Notes: generated by a model from the letters alone, not told the origin. Counted from the first letter of the stretch, positions 27,283-36,433 are shown. The stretch is 64,000 nt of DNA from Labrys sp. KNU-23 (GCF_008330945.1 NZ_CP043488.1:744001-808000); one strand, 5' to 3'. Translations and numbers: made by a program.

Positions 27283-28817
27283 GTGAGATGATCGACCTTC
27301 TGGTGATCGGCGGCGGCATCAACGGTGCCGGCATTGCCCGCGATGCGGCAGGCCGCGGCCTGTCCGTCACGCTGGTGGAAAAGGACGATTTGGCCCAGGG
27401 CACCTCCTCACGCTCGGGCAAGCTGGTGCATGGCGGTCTGCGCTATCTGGAATATTACGAGTTCCGCCTGGTTCGCGAAGCGCTGATCGAGCGCGAAGTC
27501 CTGTTGAACTCGGCCTGCCACATCATCTGGCCGATGCGGTTCGTGCTGCCGCACAGCCCGCAGGACAGGCCTGCCTGGCTGGTACGCCTCGGCCTCTTCC
27601 TCTACGACCATCTTGGCGGCCGCAAGAAGCTTCCCGGCACGCGCGTGCTGGATCTGCGGCGCGACCCTGTCGGCGCGCCGATCCTCGACCAATACACCAA
27701 GGGTTTCGAATATTCGGACTGCTGGGTGGATGATGCGCGTCTCGTCGCGCTCAACGCGCTCGGCGCCGCGGAAAAGGGCGCCACGATCCTCACCCGTACG
27801 GCGGCGGTTTCAGCGCGGCGGGAGGAGGGGGGCTGGACCGTCACCACCCGCGATACGGTGACAGGCGAAACCCGCACGCACCGGGCCCGATGCATCGCCA
27901 ATGCGGCAGGGCCCTGGGTCTCCGACGTCATCGCACAGGCGGGCTCCAACTCCACGCGCAATGTGCGCCTGGTCAAGGGCAGCCATATCATCGTGCCGAA
28001 ATTCTGGGAGGGGCAGCAGGCCTATCTGGTGCAGAACCACGACAAGCGCGTGATCTTCATCAATCCCTATGAAGGGGACATGGCGCTGATCGGCACCACC
28101 GATATCGCCTATCAGGGGCCTGCCGAGGATGTCGCTGCCGACGAGAAGGAAATCGACTACCTGATCACGGCGGTGAACCGCTACTTCAAGCAGAAGCTGC
28201 GGCGGCAGGATGTGCTGCACGCTTTCTCGGGGGTCCGGCCGCTCTTCGACGACGGCAAGGGCAATCCGTCCGCGGTCACGCGCGATTACGTCTTCGATCT
28301 CGACGAGACCGGCGGAGTGCCGCTGCTCAACGTCTTCGGCGGCAAGATCACCACCTTTCGCGAACTCTCCGAGCGTGCGCTGCACAGGCTCGGCAAGTTC
28401 TTCCCCAAAATGGGCGGCGACTGGACGCGTGAAGCCAAGTTGCCTGGCGGCGAGATCGAGAATGCCGACTATGTCAGCTTCGTCGAGAGCCTGCGCACGG
28501 CCTATCCCTGGATGTCGAACCGGCTGCTCCAGCACTATGGTCGTGCCTATGGCGCACGCACGCCTCAGGTCGTCGGCTCGGCCCGCAGTGTCGCCGATCT
28601 CGGCCGTCATTTCGGCGGCAACCTCTTCGAGGCCGAGGCGCGCTATCTCGCCGGCCATGAATGGGCCCGCAGCGCCGAGGACGTCCTGGTGCGCCGGACC
28701 AAGCACTATCTCCATCTGAGCGAACCTGAAAAGGCGGCCTTCACCGCCTGGTTCGAGCGCGAGATCGCTGCCCTGGGCGCAGCGGCGCCGACTTCCTATT
28801 CCAACGCTTCCGCCTGA
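27279..28817 (+). CDS. eryB: Erythritol phosphate dehydrogenase EryB (GlpD-like)
   Basis: EryB oxidises D-erythritol 1-phosphate to D-erythrulose 1-phosphate. This 512-aa flavoprotein has the FAD motif IGGGINGAGIARDAAGRG, then SGKLVHGGLRYLEYYEFRLV, FEYSDCWVDDARLV, LVKGSHIIVPK and FGGKITTFRELSE. It is close to bacterial GlpD throughout, so glycerol-3-phosphate activity is possible, but the operon argues for EryB. GGGAAGGAGC precedes the ATG, which overlaps the eryA stop. Confidence 0.9.
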   Translation: MSEMIDLLVIGGGINGAGIARDAAGRGLSVTLVEKDDLAQGTSSRSGKLVHGGLRYLEYYEFRLVREALIEREVLLNSACHIIWPMRFVLPHSPQDRPAWLVRLGLFLYDHLGGRKKLPGTRVLDLRRDPVGAPILDQYTKGFEYSDCWVDDARLVALNALGAAEKGATILTRTAAVSARREEGGWTVTTRDTVTGETRTHRARCIANAAGPWVSDVIAQAGSNSTRNVRLVKGSHIIVPKFWEGQQAYLVQNHDKRVIFINPYEGDMALIGTTDIAYQGPAEDVAADEKEIDYLITAVNRYFKQKLRRQDVLHAFSGVRPLFDDGKGNPSAVTRDYVFDLDETGGVPLLNVFGGKITTFRELSERALHRLGKFFPKMGGDWTREAKLPGGEIENADYVSFVESLRTAYPWMSNRLLQHYGRAYGARTPQVVGSARSVADLGRHFGGNLFEAEARYLAGHEWARSAEDVLVRRTKHYLHLSEPEKAAFTAWFEREIAALGAAAPTSYSNASA

Positions 28818-28824
28818 GGGTCCG

Positions 28825-29757
28825 ATGCCTCTGACGCTGTCCCTCAATACCAATCCGCTCGTGAACCGCTTCGCCGATCCCGACGATCTGATCGACACGG
28901 TGGCTGGTGATCTCAGGCTGCGCGACCTGCAGCTCACCCATGAATTCATCAATCCGAGCTGGCCGGCGCCCACCATACGGCGCCTGGTCCGCCAGATGAG
29001 CGGCGCCCTGGCCCGCACCGGTGTGCGTGTGACCAGCGGCATGACCGGGCCCTATGGCCGGCTCAACCATTTTGGACATCCCGATCCGGATGTGCGGCGC
29101 TATTATGTCGACTGGTTCAAGACCTTCGCCGACATCATCGGCGATCTCGGCGGCACGTCGGTCGGCACGCAATTCGCCATCTTCACTTTTGCCGATTACG
29201 ACGATGCCATCAGGCGTGAGGAGCTGATCCGGATCGCCATCGACTGCTGGGCCGAGGTCGCCGAGCATGCCAAGACCGCCGGCCTGACCTCCGTCTTCTG
29301 GGAGCCGATGAGCATCGGCCGCGAATTCGGCGAAACCATCGAGGCCTGCCTGTCACTGCAGCGGCGCCTGACGGCCGCCGACATGGCCGTGCCGATGTGG
29401 ATGATGGCCGATATCGATCATGGCGACGTCACCTCGTCCAACCCCGACGACTACGACCCCTATGCCTGGGCGCGGGCCGTGCCGAAAGTGTCCCCGATCA
29501 TCCACATCAAGCAGAGCCTGATGGACAAGGGCGGCCATCGCCCCTTCACGGCCGAGTTCAATGCCAGGGGCCGGATCCAGCCCGAGCCGTTGCTGGCAGC
29601 CCTGGCCGAGGGCGGTGCCGAAGACAACGAGATCTGCCTGGAGCTGAGCTTCAAGGAGCGCGAGCCCAACGACCGCCAGGTGGTTCCGCAGATCGCCGAG
29701 AGCATCGCCTTCTGGGCACCCTTCATCGAGACAGGCGCGGAGGATCTTCATGTCTGA
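28825..29757 (+). CDS. eryC: D-erythrulose 1-phosphate 3-epimerase EryC
   Basis: This TIM-barrel protein of 310 aa belongs to the xylose-isomerase/AP-endonuclease-like superfamily. It was once called a dehydrogenase; work in Brucella reassigned EryC as an epimerase converting D- to L-erythrulose 1-phosphate. Candidate metal and catalytic residues lie in LQLTHEFINPSWP, SVFWEPMSIGREFGET, MMADIDHGD and the late LELSFKERE stretch. No Rossmann motif is visible, in line with the reassignment. Its end overlaps eryD by 8 bp. Confidence 0.88.
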   Translation: MPLTLSLNTNPLVNRFADPDDLIDTVAGDLRLRDLQLTHEFINPSWPAPTIRRLVRQMSGALARTGVRVTSGMTGPYGRLNHFGHPDPDVRRYYVDWFKTFADIIGDLGGTSVGTQFAIFTFADYDDAIRREELIRIAIDCWAEVAEHAKTAGLTSVFWEPMSIGREFGETIEACLSLQRRLTAADMAVPMWMMADIDHGDVTSSNPDDYDPYAWARAVPKVSPIIHIKQSLMDKGGHRPFTAEFNARGRIQPEPLLAALAEGGAEDNEICLELSFKEREPNDRQVVPQIAESIAFWAPFIETGAEDLHV

Positions 29758-30736
29758 CGCCGAACGGCGACGGGAGGGCGGGACCGGACGCGCCTTCACG
29801 GAGAATGAGCTCGAGGATTCCCTGGCCCGCCGTGCGGCCTGGCTGCATTATGTCGGCGGCCTCACCCAGGCGGCCGTGGCCAAGCGGCTCGGCCTGCCCT
29901 CGGTGAAGACCCATCGCCTCATCGCGCGTGCGGTGGCGAGCGGGGTGGTCAAGGTCTCGATCGATGGCGACATCATCGAATGTGTCGAACTGGAAGAGCG
30001 GCTCTGCCAGCGTTTTCATCTCGATCATTGCGAGGTCGCCCCCGATCTCGGCGAGGAGGGCATCCCGCTGCGCGCGCTCGGCCAGGCCGGTGCGGGGTTC
30101 CTGAGGCGCGAGATCGAGCACGGCGACCATCGCACCATCGGCCTCAGCCATGGGCGGACCCTGACGTCGGCTGTCGCGCATATGTCCCGCATCGCGGCTG
30201 GCCAGACGCGATTCGTCTCGCTGCTCGGCGTGCTCACCCGCAATTATGCGGTCAACCCGCATGACGTCATGCACTCCATCGCGGAGAAGACTGGTGCTCA
30301 GGCCTATGTGATGCCGGTGCCGTTCTTTGCCAACTCTGCCGAGGACAAGGCGGTCCTGCTCGCCCAGCGCGGCATCAGCGAGGTGCTCGCCATGGCCAAT
30401 GGCGCGGAGCTGAAGGTGGTGGGCATCGGATCGGTCGATGCCGATGCCCAGCTCGTCTCGTCCGGCATGATGCATCCGCAGGAGATCCGGGACATCCAGG
30501 CCGAGGGCGGCGTGGGCGAAATGCTCGGCTATTTCTTCGATGCCCAGGGGCGCGTGCTCGATAACTCGCTGACCTCACGGACATTGGGCGTGGCCCTGAA
30601 CGGGCGCGCTGACGATCGCATCGTCGGAATAGCAGGCGGGGCGAACAAGGCCGAGGCCGTCCGGGCCGTGCTGCTCAGCGGCCGTCTCAGAGGGTTGATC
30701 ACCGACGAGGCCACGGCGCGGGCGCTGATTGGCTAG
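29750..30736 (+). CDS. eryD: Erythritol operon repressor EryD (SorC family)
   Basis: A sugar-responsive regulator of 328 aa. An N-terminal helix-turn-helix (about residues 20-65; YVGGLTQAAVAKRLGLPSVK, then HRLIARAV) precedes a SorC-type sugar-binding domain with TIGLSHGRTLTSAV, VVGIGSVDADAQLV and IVGIAGGANKAEAV, the last being the phosphosugar/effector loop. EryD represses the ery operon in Brucella until erythritol is present. It sits inside the operon it should control, and the likely binding sites are the ATGTTAT boxes around 25142 and 25506. Confidence 0.9.
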   Translation: MSDAERRREGGTGRAFTENELEDSLARRAAWLHYVGGLTQAAVAKRLGLPSVKTHRLIARAVASGVVKVSIDGDIIECVELEERLCQRFHLDHCEVAPDLGEEGIPLRALGQAGAGFLRREIEHGDHRTIGLSHGRTLTSAVAHMSRIAAGQTRFVSLLGVLTRNYAVNPHDVMHSIAEKTGAQAYVMPVPFFANSAEDKAVLLAQRGISEVLAMANGAELKVVGIGSVDADAQLVSSGMMHPQEIRDIQAEGGVGEMLGYFFDAQGRVLDNSLTSRTLGVALNGRADDRIVGIAGGANKAEAVRAVLLSGRLRGLITDEATARALIG

Positions 30737-30799
30737 GTCCGCCTGAACACACGAATTTGCAAGCCGGCTCGTAGTGGTCGGCACGGAGTTACACGGAAA

Positions 30800-31567
30800 A
30801 TGACACGTCATTGGGTTGGTACCAGCTGGAAGATGAACAAGACCCTGGAAGAGGGTCTAGCTTTCGCGCGAGCCCTGGCTCAAGCGCTGGCTTCGGTCGA
30901 TGACCGCCTGCAGCCCTTCGTCATCCCGCCCTTCACCCTGGTGCGCGAGGTCAAAAAGGCGCTCGCCGGGACGCGCGTGAAGGTCGGTGCGCAGAACATG
31001 CATTGGGGCGATGCGGGAGCCTGGACCGGCGAAATTTCGCCGCCGATGCTGCGAGATTGCGGCCTCGACCTGGTCGAGCTCGGCCATAGCGAGCGGCGGG
31101 AGCATTTCGGCGAGACGGATCGTACCGTCGGCCTGAAGACGGCGGCAGCCATCAAGCACGGCCTGATACCGCTGGTCTGCGTCGGCGAGACCCTGGCTGA
31201 GCGCGAGAGCGGCAGGGCCGAAGAGGTGCTTGCAACCCAGGTCGAGGGGGCGCTCGCGCAGCTTGGCGACGGCAAGCCTGCTGTCGAGATCATCTTCGCC
31301 TATGAACCGGTCTGGGCCATCGGCGAAAACGGCATTCCCGCCAGCGCTGACTATGCCGATCGCCAGCAGGCCCTGATCAAGAAGGTGGCGGCGAACCGGC
31401 TCGGGACATCTCCTGCGGTTCTCTATGGCGGCAGTGTCAATCCGGCCAATGCCGCCGACCTCATCGGCCAGCCCCATATCGACGGGCTCTTCATCGGGCG
31501 CTCCGCCTGGCAGGCCGAAGGCTATCTCGACATCCTCGAACGCACGGCCCGGGCCCTGTCGGCATAG
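30800..31567 (+). CDS. eryH: Triosephosphate-isomerase homologue, L-erythrulose 1-phosphate isomerase EryH
   Basis: This 255-aa TIM barrel has all catalytic residues of triosephosphate isomerase: Lys in WKMNK, His in ELGHSERREHFGE, Glu in FAYEPVWAIG, and the phosphate loop LYGGSVNPANA. In ery operons this paralogue (also called TpiA2 or TpiB) converts L-erythrulose 1-phosphate to D-erythrulose 4-phosphate. Position between eryD and the RpiB homologue supports that role over glycolysis. General triosephosphate isomerase activity is not excluded. Confidence 0.88.
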   Translation: MTRHWVGTSWKMNKTLEEGLAFARALAQALASVDDRLQPFVIPPFTLVREVKKALAGTRVKVGAQNMHWGDAGAWTGEISPPMLRDCGLDLVELGHSERREHFGETDRTVGLKTAAAIKHGLIPLVCVGETLAERESGRAEEVLATQVEGALAQLGDGKPAVEIIFAYEPVWAIGENGIPASADYADRQQALIKKVAANRLGTSPAVLYGGSVNPANAADLIGQPHIDGLFIGRSAWQAEGYLDILERTARALSA

Positions 31568-31612
31568 CCCCTGGTGCAACCGATCTCACTTATACAAGGA
31601 AGGAAGACCGTC

Positions 31613-32050
31613 ATGAAAATCGCACTTGGAGCCGACAGCGCGGGCAAGCCCCTGCTCGACGTCATCGCTGCGCATCTGGCCAATCGCCCGGACCTGGAGG
31701 TCACCGATCTCAGCCAGTCGGGCTATTACGCAGACCTCGCCGCAAAGGTCGGGCAGGACGTCGTCGATCACAAGCATGATCGCGCCATCCTGTTCTGCGG
31801 CACCGGCATCGGCGTGTGCATCTCCGCCAACAAGGTGCCGGGCATCCGGGCGGCTCTCACCCATGACACCTATTCGGCGGAACGCGCAGCCAAGTCGAAC
31901 AACGCCCAGATCATCACCATGGGCGCGCGCGTCGTCGGTCCGGAACTCGCCAAGGCCATCGTCGATACGTGGCTGTCGTCGAATTTCGATCCTGAGGGCC
32001 CTTCGGCTGGGAACGTGCAGGCTATCGATCAGCTCGACGCCCGAAAGTGA
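31613..32050 (+). CDS. eryI: RpiB/LacAB-family isomerase, D-erythrulose 4-phosphate isomerase EryI
   Basis: This 145-aa RpiB-type isomerase has the N-terminal [16 protein letters not shown], the catalytic [22 protein letters not shown] (with the family Cys) and [14 protein letters not shown]. In the erythritol pathway EryI makes D-erythrose 4-phosphate, which enters the pentose phosphate pathway. The ATG at 31613 follows AAGGAAGGAAG; a GTG at 31574 in the same frame is less likely. It is the last gene of the operon and is followed by a strong hairpin. Confidence 0.9.
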   Translation: MKIALGADSAGKPLLDVIAAHLANRPDLEVTDLSQSGYYADLAAKVGQDVVDHKHDRAILFCGTGIGVCISANKVPGIRAALTHDTYSAERAAKSNNAQIITMGARVVGPELAKAIVDTWLSSNFDPEGPSAGNVQAIDQLDARK

Positions 32051-32374
32051 TCGACGATCTGCGGTGAGAGACGGAAGCCTCCTGGGCTTCCGTCTGAAAT
32101 GCATCAAAAAGGATGGGAAGCAGGCAGCCGAAGGAGAGATGATGCGCGGGACACAGGGGCTGTCTCCCGCTGGTCGCCATCCTGGCGTCGGCTCGCGGCT
32201 TGGGTGATCCGTCATCCGGGCCGGTGCTCCATCGCACGAAAATATGAGCGGGACCGGCGATGACATTTCCGCAAGCGCGCTTAAATGCAACTGGCGTCCT
32301 GTTGCCGGCGCCTGACATTCGGTAGCCGGAAAACGGGCGTTCTTGAAACACACAGAACGGAGGCCGACTCGAGC
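32051..32374. other. intergenic region after the ery operon
   Basis: The 324-base gap holds the eryI terminator hairpin (32069-32095) and must hold the promoter of the following reductase gene. I see no other gene, repeat or clear promoter in it. Confidence 0.5.
32069..32095 (+). terminator. terminator hairpin of the ery operon
   Basis: AGACGGAAGCC pairs exactly with GGCTTCCGTCT across a 5-nt loop, 18 bases after the eryI stop. The U-tract is missing, but stem length and position make it a convincing operon end. Confidence 0.7.
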
Positions 32375-33409
32375 ATGACGACGTCAACCCTCATCAATCG
32401 GCGAATAGTGCTCGCCTCCCGGCCCGTCGGCGCGCCTTCCCCGGACGATTTCAGGTTTGAGGACGTGCCGGCTGGCGAGCCTTCGGACGGGCAGCTCCTC
32501 CTGCAGATCCTCTATCTCTCGCTCGATCCCTATATGCGCGGCCGCATGAGCGCCGCCAAATCCTATGCCAAGCCCGTGGCGATCGGGGATGTCATGGAGG
32601 GAGGTACCGTCGCCCGCGTGATACGCTCGCGCCATCCCGATTACCGGGAGGGCGATATCGTGCTCTCCCATTCCGGCTGGCAGAGCTTCGCGCTGTCCGA
32701 TGGCGTGGGGTTGCGCAAGCTCGACCCCAAGGCGGCGCCGTTGAGCACCGCGCTCGGGGTGCTCGGCATGCCCGGCTTCACGGCGTACGCCGGGTTGCTG
32801 ACCATAGGCCAGCCCAAGCCCGGCGAGACCGTCGTCGTTGCTGCGGCATCCGGTGCTGTCGGTTCGGTCGTCGGCCAGATTGCCCGTATCAAGGGTGCAC
32901 GCGCCGTGGGAATCGCCGGTGGTGCCGACAAATGCGCCTTCGTGCGCGATGAACTCGGCTTCGACGCCGTGGTCGATCACCATGCTCCTGATTTCGCCGC
33001 GCAACTCGCTGCTGCCTGTCCCAAGGGGATCGACATCTATTTCGAGAATGTCGGTGGCCGCGTATGGGATGCGGTGTTTCCGCTGCTCAACGATTTTGCC
33101 CGCGTCCCGGTCTGCGGCTTGATCGCGCAGTACAATGCCGGCCCGGATGCCTTTCCTGGTCCGGACCGCCTGCCAGCTGTGATGCGGGATGTCCTGAGCA
33201 AGAGCCTTCTCATCCGAGGCTTCATCCAGCGCGAATTCGTCGATCAGCGCCCGGCCTTCTATCGCGAGGCGGCGGAATGGATCGCTTCGGGGCGCCTCCG
33301 CTACAAGGAGGATTTCGTGGACGGTCTGGACAAGGCGCCGCAAGCCTTCATCGGCCTGCTCGAGGGCCGCAATTTCGGCAAGCTCGTGGTGCGTGTCGCT
33401 CCCGAATAG
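32375..33409 (+). CDS. Zinc-independent MDR-family NADPH-dependent reductase (CurA/prostaglandin-reductase-like)
   Basis: A cytoplasmic oxidoreductase of 344 aa. The N-terminal GroES-like fold has LSLDPYMRGRMS and MEGGTVARV, both characteristic of the curcumin/leukotriene-B4 reductase subgroup. The cofactor fold has AAASGAVGSVVGQIARIKG and the following DIYFENVGGRVWDAV. Zinc-ligand cysteines are absent. The start at 32375 is preceded by ACGGAGG at a slightly long distance. Members reduce the double bond of alpha,beta-unsaturated ketones and aldehydes. It appears to stand alone, bounded by the ery terminator and a large inverted repeat. The physiological substrate is unknown. Confidence 0.87.
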   Translation: MTTSTLINRRIVLASRPVGAPSPDDFRFEDVPAGEPSDGQLLLQILYLSLDPYMRGRMSAAKSYAKPVAIGDVMEGGTVARVIRSRHPDYREGDIVLSHSGWQSFALSDGVGLRKLDPKAAPLSTALGVLGMPGFTAYAGLLTIGQPKPGETVVVAAASGAVGSVVGQIARIKGARAVGIAGGADKCAFVRDELGFDAVVDHHAPDFAAQLAAACPKGIDIYFENVGGRVWDAVFPLLNDFARVPVCGLIAQYNAGPDAFPGPDRLPAVMRDVLSKSLLIRGFIQREFVDQRPAFYREAAEWIASGRLRYKEDFVDGLDKAPQAFIGLLEGRNFGKLVVRVAPE

Positions 33410-33413
33410 CAGC

Positions 33414-33511
33414 GCCTTTTCGGGGTGCGCGGACGTCTCGTCCGCCTCTTCCCGCCAACCGGACGCAACGTTTCCAAGAGCGGACGAGACGCCCGCGCGC
33501 CCCGAAAAGGC
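33414..33511. repeat. 32-bp imperfect inverted repeat
   Basis: Arms 33414-33445 and 33480-33511 match in reverse complement at 30 of 32 positions, separated by 34 bases. The left arm starts GCCTTTTCGGGG, four bases past the reductase stop. As RNA it would form a very stable hairpin from either strand, so it can end the reductase transcript. Its size also suggests an intergenic repeat element. Confidence 0.7.
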
Positions 33512-33528
33512 TCGCTCGCAGCATAAAA

Positions 33529-33556
33529 TTGACTAATTCAATAGACTTTCTATATT
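33529..33556 (+). promoter_or_regulatory. sigma70-like promoter for the sulfonate-type transporter operon
   Basis: TTGACT (33529-33534), a 16-bp spacer and TATATT (33551-33556) lie just upstream of the binding-protein gene. Transcription would start near 33563, leaving a leader of about 25 bases. A GGAGGA at 33558-33563 would then sit at the transcript start and not serve as the ribosome site. Confidence 0.55.
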
Positions 33557-33588
33557 TGGAGGAATATCCAGCGACGAACGGGTGTTTC

Positions 33589-34599
33589 ATGAGGCGTCAT
33601 ATGCGGGCGATGATCGGGCTGCTGGCCGGTGCGGGATTGCTGTTTGCCTCGGCGGCAGAGGCAGAAGAGGGCAAACTGCGCATCGCCCAGCAATTCGGCG
33701 TCGTCTATCTTACGCTCAATGTCGCGCAGGCTCAGAAACTGTTCGAAAAGCACGGCAAGGCGGCAGGCGTCGACATCGACGTCGAATTCGTCAAGCTCTC
33801 GGGCGGCGCGGCGGTGAACGATGCGCTGCTGTCGGGCAGCATCGACATTGCGGGGGCAGGGGTCGGACCGCTCTTCACCTTGTGGGATCGCACCCATGGC
33901 AAGCAGAACGTCAAGGGCGTCGCCTCGCTGGGCAATTTTCCCTATTACCTCGTTACCAACAACGCCAATGTGAAGACGATCGCCGACTTCACCGACAAGG
34001 ACCGCATCGCGCTGCCGGCCGTCGGCGTCTCGGTGCAGTCGCGCATCCTGCAATGGGCCTCGGCCAAGCAATGGGGCGATGCCGATTATGACAGGCTGGA
34101 CAAGATCTCGGTCGCGCTGCCGCATCCGGAAGCCGCGGCGGCGGTGATCAAGGGTGGCACAGAGATCACCGCCCATTTCGGCAACCCGCCCTTTCAGGAA
34201 CAGGAACTCGCCGACAATCCCAAGGCGCATGTCGTGCTGAAATCCTATGACGTGCAGGGCGGTCCGGCCTCCTCGACGGTGCTCTACGCCACGGAGAAAT
34301 TCGTCAAGGAAAGTCCCAAGACCTACAGGGCCTTCCTCGACGGTCTCGACGAGGCCGCCAGGTTCATCCGCGACAATCCCGAGGCGGCGGCCGATATCTA
34401 CCTGGAGGTAGCCGGCGCCAAGACCGATCGCAACCTGCTCCTCAAGATCATCAAGAACCCGGAAGTCAGCTTCAAGATCGCTCCCGACAACACGCTGGGG
34501 CTCGGCCAGTTCCTGCACCGCGTCGGCGCCATCAAGAACGAGCCGAAGAGCCTGTCGGACTATTTCTTCGACGAGCCTCGCATTTCCGGCGGCAGCTGA
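33589..34599 (+). CDS. Sulfonate/taurine/nitrate-type ABC transporter binding protein
   Basis: This periplasmic binding protein (336 aa) belongs to the SsuA/TauA/NMT1-like family. A short signal peptide (residues 1-24, ending SAAEAEE) precedes LRIAQQFGVVYLTLNVAQ, LSGGAAVNDALLSGSIDIAG and SRILQWASAKQWG. The frame is open far upstream; the ATG at 33589 gives a proper signal peptide, although a ribosome site at normal spacing is not obvious and an ATG at 33601 is an alternative. It leads an operon with ATPase, permease and an SsuD-like monooxygenase, which points to organosulfur compounds as substrate. Confidence 0.85.
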   Translation: MRRHMRAMIGLLAGAGLLFASAAEAEEGKLRIAQQFGVVYLTLNVAQAQKLFEKHGKAAGVDIDVEFVKLSGGAAVNDALLSGSIDIAGAGVGPLFTLWDRTHGKQNVKGVASLGNFPYYLVTNNANVKTIADFTDKDRIALPAVGVSVQSRILQWASAKQWGDADYDRLDKISVALPHPEAAAAVIKGGTEITAHFGNPPFQEQELADNPKAHVVLKSYDVQGGPASSTVLYATEKFVKESPKTYRAFLDGLDEAARFIRDNPEAAADIYLEVAGAKTDRNLLLKIIKNPEVSFKIAPDNTLGLGQFLHRVGAIKNEPKSLSDYFFDEPRISGGS

Positions 34600-34643
34600 A
34601 TGCTTCGTTCCAAGAATGTTGAGATGGGTGATCGGTAGACCGC

Positions 34644-35552
34644 ATGACGGACAGCCTCCTGCAGGGTTTTTCCAAGCCAGTCTTCTCCAAGCCGCGTGAC
34701 GTTTCGCGTGCGCTGCAGCCAGCTGTCGAGAACGCCTTGCCAGCCCCTTTGCTGCAGGCGCGTTCGGTGACTTTGGAATATGCGACCCGCCATCAGGTCG
34801 TCCGGGCCACGCATAGGGTGGATCTCGACGTCTATGAGGGCGATCGTTTCGTCCTGCTCGGGCCGTCGGGCTGCGGCAAGTCCACACTGTTGAAGGCAGC
34901 GGCGGGGTTCATCAGGCCGGTCGAAGGGGAGTTCGTGCTCAGGGGGCGGCCGATACGCGCGCCGGGCCCCGACCGTATCGTGGTTTTCCAGGAATTCGAT
35001 CAGCTGCCGCCGTGGAAGACGGTGCTGCAGAATGTGGTCTTCCCGCTCGTCGCCTCCGGACGCCTGCCGCGCCACCAGGCGCGGGAGCGAGCCCTGCATT
35101 ACCTCGACAAGGTCGGGCTTGCCAGCTTCGCGGACGTCTTCCCGCACCAGCTCTCGGGGGGCATGAAGCAGCGGGTGGCAATCGCCAGGGCGCTCGCCAT
35201 GCAGCCGGAAATCTTGCTGATGGACGAGCCTTTCGCGGCGCTCGATGCCCTGACGCGGCGCAAGATGCAGGAAGAACTGCTGCACCTGTGGGACGAGGTG
35301 CGCTTCACCCTGCTGTTCGTCACCCATTCCATCGAGGAAGCGCTTGTCGTCGGCAACCGCGTGGCGCTGCTCTCGCCACGTCCGGGCCGGGTGCGCGCGG
35401 AGATCAACAGCCATGAATGGGATCTGACGAGTATCGGCGGAACGGCCTTCCAGGCCGCAAGTCAGCGCATCCATCGCCTGCTGTTCGAGGAGGAGACCGA
35501 AGAGGCAGAGGGCGCGGTCGAAGCGAGAATCGGCATGAGAGGGCGGGTATGA
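34644..35552 (+). CDS. Sulfonate/taurine-type ABC transporter ATP-binding protein
   Basis: This ATPase (302 aa) of the SsuB/TauB family has Walker A GPSGCGKST near residue 75, signature LSGGMKQRVAIARAL, Walker B ILLMDEPFAALD and H-loop FVTHSIEEA. It is longer than the usual 250-270 aa because of about 40 polar residues before the first strand and a C-terminal tail around EEETEEAEG. Its stop overlaps the permease start (ATGA), so the two are translationally coupled. Confidence 0.9.
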   Translation: MTDSLLQGFSKPVFSKPRDVSRALQPAVENALPAPLLQARSVTLEYATRHQVVRATHRVDLDVYEGDRFVLLGPSGCGKSTLLKAAAGFIRPVEGEFVLRGRPIRAPGPDRIVVFQEFDQLPPWKTVLQNVVFPLVASGRLPRHQARERALHYLDKVGLASFADVFPHQLSGGMKQRVAIARALAMQPEILLMDEPFAALDALTRRKMQEELLHLWDEVRFTLLFVTHSIEEALVVGNRVALLSPRPGRVRAEINSHEWDLTSIGGTAFQAASQRIHRLLFEEETEEAEGAVEARIGMRGRV

Positions 35553-36433
35553 GCACGGCCATGAATGGGTCCCTCGTGCCGCCGGTCCGTCCGGAATTCG
35601 AGCATGAACTCACGCCCTTCGTCGAAGTGGCGCTCGAACGCCGGTTGCCGCTGGCGACCCGCCTATGGCGGCAGGGCTGGCTGCGCAAGGGCCTGATACT
35701 CATCGTCCTCGCGCTCTTGTGGGAGATTCTGGCTCGCTATCAGGACAATGATCTCTTGCTGCCGACCTTCACGGCGACCGCTCGGGCCTTCGTTGCCGAC
35801 ATGGCCAGCGGCGAATTGCCCGAGCGGGTGAGGCTGTCGCTCCTCGTACTCGTCCAGGGATATGTCGCCGGCATCGTCCTCGCCTTCGCGCTGACCACGC
35901 TCGCGGTTGCAACCCAAGTGGGCCGGGATTTGCTCTCGACGCTGACGGCCATGTTCAACCCGCTGCCCGCCATCGCCTTGCTTCCGCTGGCGCTGCTGTG
36001 GTTCGGGCTCGGCGCCGGCAGCCTGGTCTTCGTGCTGATTCATTCGGTGTTGTGGCCGCTTTCCCTCAACATCTTCGCCGGTTTCCAGGCCGTGCCCGAG
36101 ACCCTGCGCATGACGGGCCGCAATTATGGCCTGCGGGGCGTGCGCTACGTCTTTCAGATCCTGGTGCCCGCCGCCTTGCCCGCCATCCTTTCCGGACTGA
36201 AGATCGGTTGGGCCTTTGCATGGCGCACACTGATTGCGGCGGAACTGGTGTTCGGTGCCTCGTCCGGCAAGGGCGGGCTCGGCTGGTTCATCTTTCAAAA
36301 CCGCAACGAACTCTACACTGACCGTGTCTTCGCCGGCCTCGCTCTCGTGATCCTGATCGGCCTCGTCATGGAGAATGTGGTGTTCGCGACACTGGAGAGG
36401 ATCACCATCCGTCGCTGGGGGCAGGTGCGCTGA
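35549..36433 (+). CDS. Sulfonate/taurine-type ABC transporter permease
   Basis: An inner-membrane permease of 294 aa with about six helices. An N-terminal cytoplasmic stretch of 50 residues precedes LILIVLALLWEILARYQ. The conserved loop that contacts the ATPase lies around RNYGLRGVRYVFQILVPAALPAI, typical of SsuC/TauC. The start overlaps the ATPase stop; longer readings of the frame lie inside the ATPase gene. It is followed by the flavin monooxygenase gene after about 155 bp. Confidence 0.88.
   Translation: MSTAMNGSLVPPVRPEFEHELTPFVEVALERRLPLATRLWRQGWLRKGLILIVLALLWEILARYQDNDLLLPTFTATARAFVADMASGELPERVRLSLLVLVQGYVAGIVLAFALTTLAVATQVGRDLLSTLTAMFNPLPAIALLPLALLWFGLGAGSLVFVLIHSVLWPLSLNIFAGFQAVPETLRMTGRNYGLRGVRYVFQILVPAALPAILSGLKIGWAFAWRTLIAAELVFGASSGKGGLGWFIFQNRNELYTDRVFAGLALVILIGLVMENVVFATLERITIRRWGQVR

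Noticed and set aside
30800..31567. Housekeeping triosephosphate isomerase
   Set aside because: Catalytic residues fit, but its place between eryD and the RpiB homologue in a complete erythritol operon favours the EryH role.
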